Source: JAJFTV01 sp964426355
GTDB taxonomy: Bacteria > Chloroflexota > Anaerolineae > Anaerolineales > Anaerolineaceae
NCBI GenBank assembly: GCA_964426355.1
Contig: CAYRRA010000171.1
Location: forward strand, 1 to 9,484
Direction: 5' to 3'
Length of the DNA: 9,484 nucleotides
The first letter of the stretch is position 1; each line of letters opens with the position of its first letter. A program made the position numbers and the translations under genes. Under the pieces are notes generated by a model. That model made no database searches, was not told where the DNA came from, and was given only the letters and a program-made list of their open reading frames with translations. Shown piece by piece: positions 5,850 to 9,484 of the stretch.

Positions 5850-6941
5850 TCAGCTTTCCCAATCCTCAAGGAGCATATAAAGGTAACGCTGGGCAAGCTC
5901 ATAAATGACGATATCCGGTTGCTGTTCATCGACCAGTTCAAGGTCGACGGCGAATGAATGGATGAAGGTCACCCCTTCAAACTGGGGTGCAAGAAATGGG
6001 ATGAGTGCGTCCGTAAAGGAATCCCGAAAGATGATTGCCCTGGGCAAACCGGAATCGGGGGTATTGGCATTGATTGTCCTGCCTTCCCCGGCGGTGATGG
6101 TGGTTGGGGTTGGTATGAGGGGAGACAGCACAGTTTTTTGCTCTAAAAAGCGAGTGTCAAATGGCAAAAACTGCGCCAGGTCGCCCTGGAATTCCTGGGT
6201 TTCCTGCTGGTAATCCTCCAGTGGGTGGGTGGTGATCGCAGGGAAGTGCTCTTGCACCAGCGAGAGAATTTGCAGGCTGGCTAGATGAGCGCCAAAATCG
6301 TTCCAGTGCGTGTCGGTGCGGTGATAGACCTGGTGTGAGGATTTGGCTTCGAGCAGAGGGGCACGCAGGTCAAGCACCTGGATATCCATTTGCTCGCGTA
6401 GGACGGTCAGGACTTGATCGATACGGCAGGTGCTGCCGATTTGCCTGACCTCTGCGGGAAGGTATTCGGGATAGATGCTCTCTTTGTTGGGGGCGATCAC
6501 GAGCAGAAACTGGATATTGCGGCTGGACAGCTGGGCATGGATGTCTGCCAGGCGGTTGGCAATGGCATCCAACTCGGAGGGCGTGAATAGCGAAACGCAT
6601 TGGTAGTCACTGATGTTGCCCTCGCCGGTGTAATAGAGCCAATTCTCCTCACCGATGAGCACATTGGGGAAGTTTTTTTCACTAAAAACCTCGAGCCGCA
6701 AGGTCTGCAGAACCTCAACCTGTTGGTTGTGCAGCAAGTAGTGGTCTTTGAAATAGTCTTGAAAGCTTTGCGGGAATTTAAGCAAGGCTTTGTAAATACT
6801 TAAAACCGGCACACCTTCCAGGTAACGGCTTTCCATGTCCCAAAACTGTGCCAGGGATGGCAGAGGTGTAAAGAGGGGAATTGATAACAACCCCAACAGG
6901 CAAATGGTGAAAAGCAGGTGACGAAGCGTTTCCTTTTGCAT
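5850..6941 (-). CDS. AlgJ/AlgX-like SGNH-fold protein for polysaccharide O-acetylation
   Basis: The 363-residue protein has one N-terminal hydrophobic segment (about 8-26) after a charged start, consistent with a signal anchor and an outside-facing domain. The rest resembles AlgJ/AlgX, SGNH-type acetyltransferase or esterase partners of MBOAT proteins. Visible motifs are IGEENWLYY (96-104), the AlgX-type DTHW at 210-213 giving Asp210 and His212, and FRDSF (305-309) giving the candidate nucleophile Ser308. The last motif usually reads G-D/T-S. It also has APNKESIYPEYLP (150-162), common in this family. Its ATG at 6941 overlaps the MBOAT stop by one base (TGATG), so the two are coupled. It probably transfers acetyl groups, passed outward by the MBOAT protein, onto a surface polysaccharide. 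The polysaccharide is unknown. Confidence 0.82.
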   Translation of the reverse strand: MQKETLRHLLFTICLLGLLSIPLFTPLPSLAQFWDMESRYLEGVPVLSIYKALLKFPQSFQDYFKDHYLLHNQQVEVLQTLRLEVFSEKNFPNVLIGEENWLYYTGEGNISDYQCVSLFTPSELDAIANRLADIHAQLSSRNIQFLLVIAPNKESIYPEYLPAEVRQIGSTCRIDQVLTVLREQMDIQVLDLRAPLLEAKSSHQVYHRTDTHWNDFGAHLASLQILSLVQEHFPAITTHPLEDYQQETQEFQGDLAQFLPFDTRFLEQKTVLSPLIPTPTTITAGEGRTINANTPDSGLPRAIIFRDSFTDALIPFLAPQFEGVTFIHSFAVDLELVDEQQPDIVIYELAQRYLYMLLEDWES

Positions 6942-8404
6942 CAGAACTCACCGTAAATGAAAGGTTGATAGGTGCTCCCGGCTTGTACGGTTACTGCGAT
7001 GACGAAGAGGATCAAGAGAAGCAGGTCGCCAACCCAAGCGAGACTGCGGGAAGTCTTCTGAGAAGTGAGATGGAGCAGGGACTCTTTGATTTTTGGAAAA
7101 ACGGGTATGCTCAATAAAAACCCACTGAAGAGAGCCAGCCAGGTGAATGCTGAGATGGGGGGTAAAGCATAAAATGGCAGTGGGTTGACAGCGTTGGAGA
7201 ACCCGACCAGGGTTTTGAGATACTTAAGCGCGTAGAACAAACTGGGCGACCGGAAAAAGACCCATGCGATGGTGAGGATAAGTAGCGTATAGATATGCTG
7301 GAGAGGTTTGCGGGTATTTTTCAACCATTTACCAGCACTGCTTTGTTCAAAGGCAATAGCTGCGCCGTGCAGAATGCCCCAGACGATGAAGCCGGGTGTG
7401 ACCCCATGCCAGAGACCTGTCAGGGCGAAAACGATGAGGATATTTACGGTTTGCATCGGAAAACGGGTTGAACGTTTTTTCCTCTCCAGTGGGTAAAAGA
7501 CATAGTCGCGGAACCAGGTGGAAAGCGAGATATGCCAGCGCCGCCAGAATTCGCCGATGCTGGTAGAAATGTAGGGGTAGTTGAAGTTTTCAGCGAAACG
7601 AAAGCCTAACGCCTGGGCGAGCCCAATCGCCATATCGCTGTACCCTGCAAAGTCAAAAGATATTTGCAGGCTGTAAGCGATGATGCCCAGCCATGCAACC
7701 GCCACAGGAATCTGGTCGGGCGGCTGCAGGAACAATCCCTGGTCGGTGATGAAAGCCAGTTGGTCGGCGATGAGCACTTTTTTGGCAAACCCCATCACAA
7801 ACCGCCTGAGACCTTGCGCAACCTGAGGGAGAGCGAATAAGCGATCCTTCAGTTGATCGGCGATTTCGCGATACCGCACGATGGGTCCGGCGATCGCTTT
7901 TGGGAAGAGCAGGAAATAGTTGGCGAAATTGAGCAGGTTTTTTGAGGGCGCAGTTCGTTTTTTGGTGATATCCACCAGATAGCTGATGGATTGAAAGACC
8001 AGAAACGACAGACCGAGCGGCAGCCCAACAATTTTTCTGAGATACCCCTCTGCCGAAGAGGGTAATTGAATGTTCCATTGTGCAGCCAGCGCAAGTAATT
8101 CTTGCCAGTATGTGGCATAGATTTTGAATGAAAACAAAACTGCCAGGTTGATGAGGATGGAGAAAATGCTTCCCCAGCGTTTTTGCTGCTCTGTGCGGGC
8201 ATCGTTCCCCAGCCAGCGACCCGATAGAAAATTGAAGAATAAGAGCAGCAGAATAACGGGAAAATAGACCGGGTCAGACCAGAAAAAAAAGATCAATCCG
8301 GCGAAAAGCAAAAGCAGATTTCGCCCCCGCTTCCCGACCATCCAGTAGACCAACAAAAAAACGGGCAGGAAGTAGAAAAGAAAGATGGGTGAGTTGAGTG
8401 CCAT
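6941..8404 (-). CDS. MBOAT family O-acyltransferase (AlgI/DltB-like)
   Basis: The 487-residue multi-pass membrane protein belongs to the membrane-bound O-acyltransferases and is closest in style to AlgI. Family features include GLPLGLSFLVFQSISYLVD (127-145), FPKAIAGPIVRY (167-178), FDFAGYSDMAIGLAQALGF (250-268) and the block FWRRWHISLSTWFRDYVFYP (286-305). The catalytic-type histidine is His333 in LTGLWHG. His291 is the second conserved histidine. It should pass acyl, probably acetyl, groups from a cytoplasmic donor across the membrane to its partner encoded next. The operon starts here, behind an extended -10 promoter. No clear RBS precedes ATG 8404 (the upstream sequence is GACACGAAAAC), which is odd for a first gene, but no better start is visible. 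No glycosyltransferase lies beside it in the window. Confidence 0.92.
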   Translation of the reverse strand: MALNSPIFLFYFLPVFLLVYWMVGKRGRNLLLLFAGLIFFFWSDPVYFPVILLLLFFNFLSGRWLGNDARTEQQKRWGSIFSILINLAVLFSFKIYATYWQELLALAAQWNIQLPSSAEGYLRKIVGLPLGLSFLVFQSISYLVDITKKRTAPSKNLLNFANYFLLFPKAIAGPIVRYREIADQLKDRLFALPQVAQGLRRFVMGFAKKVLIADQLAFITDQGLFLQPPDQIPVAVAWLGIIAYSLQISFDFAGYSDMAIGLAQALGFRFAENFNYPYISTSIGEFWRRWHISLSTWFRDYVFYPLERKKRSTRFPMQTVNILIVFALTGLWHGVTPGFIVWGILHGAAIAFEQSSAGKWLKNTRKPLQHIYTLLILTIAWVFFRSPSLFYALKYLKTLVGFSNAVNPLPFYALPPISAFTWLALFSGFLLSIPVFPKIKESLLHLTSQKTSRSLAWVGDLLLLILFVIAVTVQAGSTYQPFIYGEF

Positions 8405-8448
8405 GTTTTCGTGTCGATTGAAGCCTGTGCTATTTTTACAACCCCGAA

Positions 8449-8457
8449 ATTATAACA
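8449..8457 (-). promoter_or_regulatory. Extended -10 promoter of the O-acetylation operon
   Basis: On the minus strand TGTTATAAT gives a perfect -10 box with the extended TG. A TTGACC lies upstream at 8472-8467 but only 12 bases away, too close for a standard -35. The predicted start near 8443 gives a leader of about 40 nt. Confidence 0.55.
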
Positions 8458-8487
8458 CCCACAGCCGGTCAACTGGTAAATCGTCTG

Positions 8488-8523
8488 AAAATAAAAGGCT
8501 GCCACGTGGATGGCTGGCAGCCT
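8488..8523 (-). terminator. Terminator of the unknown membrane protein gene
   Basis: Read on the minus strand, AGGCTGCCA (8523-8515) and TGGCAGCCT (8504-8496) form a 9-bp GC-rich stem around a 10-nt loop and run into TTTATTTT. It is a textbook intrinsic terminator, placed 37 bases after the stop at 8560. Confidence 0.88.
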
Positions 8524-8559
8524 CTGGTTGGTCTTCTTGGGATGAGTTCTACCTTGAAA

Positions 8560-9282
8560 TCAGGAGAAGTTTCTTTGCGTTCCGCTTGAGCTGTTGGATG
8601 AACCATCTCGCGAACCGGGATTGGAATAATTTGATTCCCTGGCAGGGGATGTGTTCAGGTTGCGTTGGGCGCGAGGCGCTGTGCTATACCCTGGGCGTGG
8701 ATACAACTGCCCCGGTGTTGAGGAGCCAGTAGGGGATGAACTGGCGGAAGAATGGGCGCGGTTTGTAGCGCGGGGAGACCTTGTGGCACCCTGCAAATGG
8801 TTGATGCTCAAAGAAATGGTCCCGATAATGAGGATGCGGATCAGCCAGACCATGACCGCCACAAAGATAGGAACGATTTTTACAACGGTTTCTGCTGCCA
8901 TGACAGATGTACTTTGAATATTATGAGTCAGAACTGCCATAGAGACACCCCACCAGGTGAGCAAAGCGTTCATGGTGGCTGCCAACAGCCATGCACCGAA
9001 TAGATACCAGGTTTCGCGGTGGTCGTCTTCGCCGTTGGCGGTGAAAAGGCGCGCAATCCCGGCAAAATCGATGCCGCAGAACGCAACCGTCAAAATGGTT
9101 GCCCAGCGAATGCCGATAAAACGCAAATCGCCTAACAGATCGTGCAAGGCAAACTCCGTTGTGCTGTAATTGAAAATCTCGAATGCGAATAACGCGATCA
9201 GTATGATCGCCCCAAAGACCAGCGAAGAGCGTAAATGGATTTTGGGAAGAGACACAATTTGACCAACTTTTGAGAGGTTCAT
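8560..9282 (-). CDS. Four-helix membrane protein of unknown function
   Basis: I do not recognise this 240-residue protein. It shows four hydrophobic segments, about 20-38, 58-80, 93-118 and 132-160. The short loop between segments 2 and 3 is charged (TANGEDDHRETW). The last 75 residues are low-complexity and rich in Ser, Arg, Pro, Asn and Gly (for example SSASSSPTGSSTPG), probably disordered. The frame is open to 9348, but the consensus promoter and its start near 9330 lie inside that extension. ATG 9282 has AAGGAG seven bases upstream (9295-9290) and is chosen. The gene is a single-gene unit with its own promoter and terminator. It is divergent from an initiator tRNA gene, which says little about its role. 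Confidence 0.8.
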   Translation of the reverse strand: MNLSKVGQIVSLPKIHLRSSLVFGAIILIALFAFEIFNYSTTEFALHDLLGDLRFIGIRWATILTVAFCGIDFAGIARLFTANGEDDHRETWYLFGAWLLAATMNALLTWWGVSMAVLTHNIQSTSVMAAETVVKIVPIFVAVMVWLIRILIIGTISLSINHLQGATRSPRATNRAHSSASSSPTGSSTPGQLYPRPGYSTAPRAQRNLNTSPARESNYSNPGSRDGSSNSSSGTQRNFS

Positions 9283-9328
9283 GACAAGACTCCTTACCAA
9301 CTCACCTGAAAGTGCGAGCGGATGTTCG

Positions 9329-9352
9329 ATATTTGTATTATAGAACAAATAT
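9329..9352. repeat. Inverted repeat spanning the -10 box (candidate operator)
   Basis: ATATTTGT (9329-9336) and ACAAATAT (9345-9352) are perfect 8-bp inverted arms, 8 bases apart, and the gap holds the -10 box. A repressor bound here would block the minus-strand promoter. Two overlapping LexA-like sites, each one base from GAAC-N4-GTTC, are GAACAAATATTC (9343-9354) and GAGCGGATGTTC (9316-9327). The regulator is not known. Confidence 0.4.
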
Positions 9353-9365
9353 TCTATTTTGTCAA
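9337..9365 (-). promoter_or_regulatory. Consensus sigma-70 promoter of the unknown membrane protein
   Basis: On the minus strand TTGACA (9365-9360) and TATAAT (9342-9337) are exactly 17 bases apart, a perfect consensus promoter. The start should be near 9330, giving a leader of about 48 nt. Confidence 0.88.
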
Positions 9366-9373
9366 TACAATCC

Positions 9374-9402
9374 TTGACGGTATTTAATTGCTGTATTATA
9401 AT
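9374..9402 (+). promoter_or_regulatory. Sigma-70 promoter of the initiator tRNA gene
   Basis: TTGACG (9374-9379) and TATAAT (9397-9402) are 17 bases apart. The expected start, around 9409, is only a few bases before the mature tRNA 5' end at 9414. Only eight bases separate this -35 box from that of the divergent promoter. Confidence 0.85.
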
Positions 9403-9413
9403 GATGCCATCAT

Positions 9414-9484
<71 letters not shown>

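Noticed and set aside
8651..9169. Plus-strand open frames opposite the unknown membrane protein
   Set aside because: They are antisense shadows without RBS or motifs; the minus-strand gene has a promoter, RBS and terminator.
9283..9348. N-terminal extension of the unknown membrane protein from ATG 9348
   Set aside because: It includes the consensus -10 box and predicted transcription start, while ATG 9282 has a proper AAGGAG site.

Overview
The window looks like bacterial chromosome with compact, mostly intact genes. The sigma-70-type promoters are close to TTGACA/TATAAT, and start codons are usually preceded by AGGAG-type sites. Several traits would fit an anaerobic, non-proteobacterial lineage such as Chloroflexota (Anaerolineae): FeoB split into two polypeptides, an IS630-family element, and paired DUF4491-like membrane proteins. 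This placement is an inference from gene content and protein style, not a demonstrated match.

Layout. (1) 1-515, minus strand: the N-terminal 171 codons of enolase, with a good RBS, a leader of about 130 nt that can fold, and a promoter at 653-680. (2) 839-2037: an IS630-family insertion sequence with imperfect terminal inverted repeats and flanking TA. Its transposase is split over two overlapping frames at an A6 run. (3) 2118-5050, plus strand: a ferrous-iron uptake operon, feoA-feoA-feoB(G domain)-feoB(membrane domain). The genes overlap or nearly touch. The promoter's -10 box lies inside a 12-bp perfect palindrome, and a hairpin terminator follows the last gene. (4) 5092-5787, plus strand: two overlapping small membrane proteins of the DUF4491 type behind their own extended -10 promoter. 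(5) 5850-8457, minus strand: a two-gene O-acetylation unit made of an MBOAT (AlgI/DltB-like) acyltransferase and an AlgJ/AlgX-like SGNH-fold protein. (6) 8488-9365, minus strand: a four-helix membrane protein of unknown function with a Ser/Arg/Pro-rich tail. It has a consensus promoter crossed by inverted repeats and a strong terminator. (7) 9374-9484, plus strand: a consensus promoter and an initiator tRNA-fMet cut off by the window end after base 72.

How the genes work together. The two FeoA proteins and two FeoB pieces should form one GTP-dependent Fe(II) transporter. The MBOAT and SGNH-like proteins should jointly move acetyl groups across the membrane onto an extracytoplasmic polysaccharide. 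The other blocks are independent transcription units. No previously unknown multi-gene system is evident. The least ordinary items are the split FeoB with duplicated FeoA, the palindrome over the feo promoter, the transposase frame change, and the closely packed divergent promoters with operator-like repeats at the right end.
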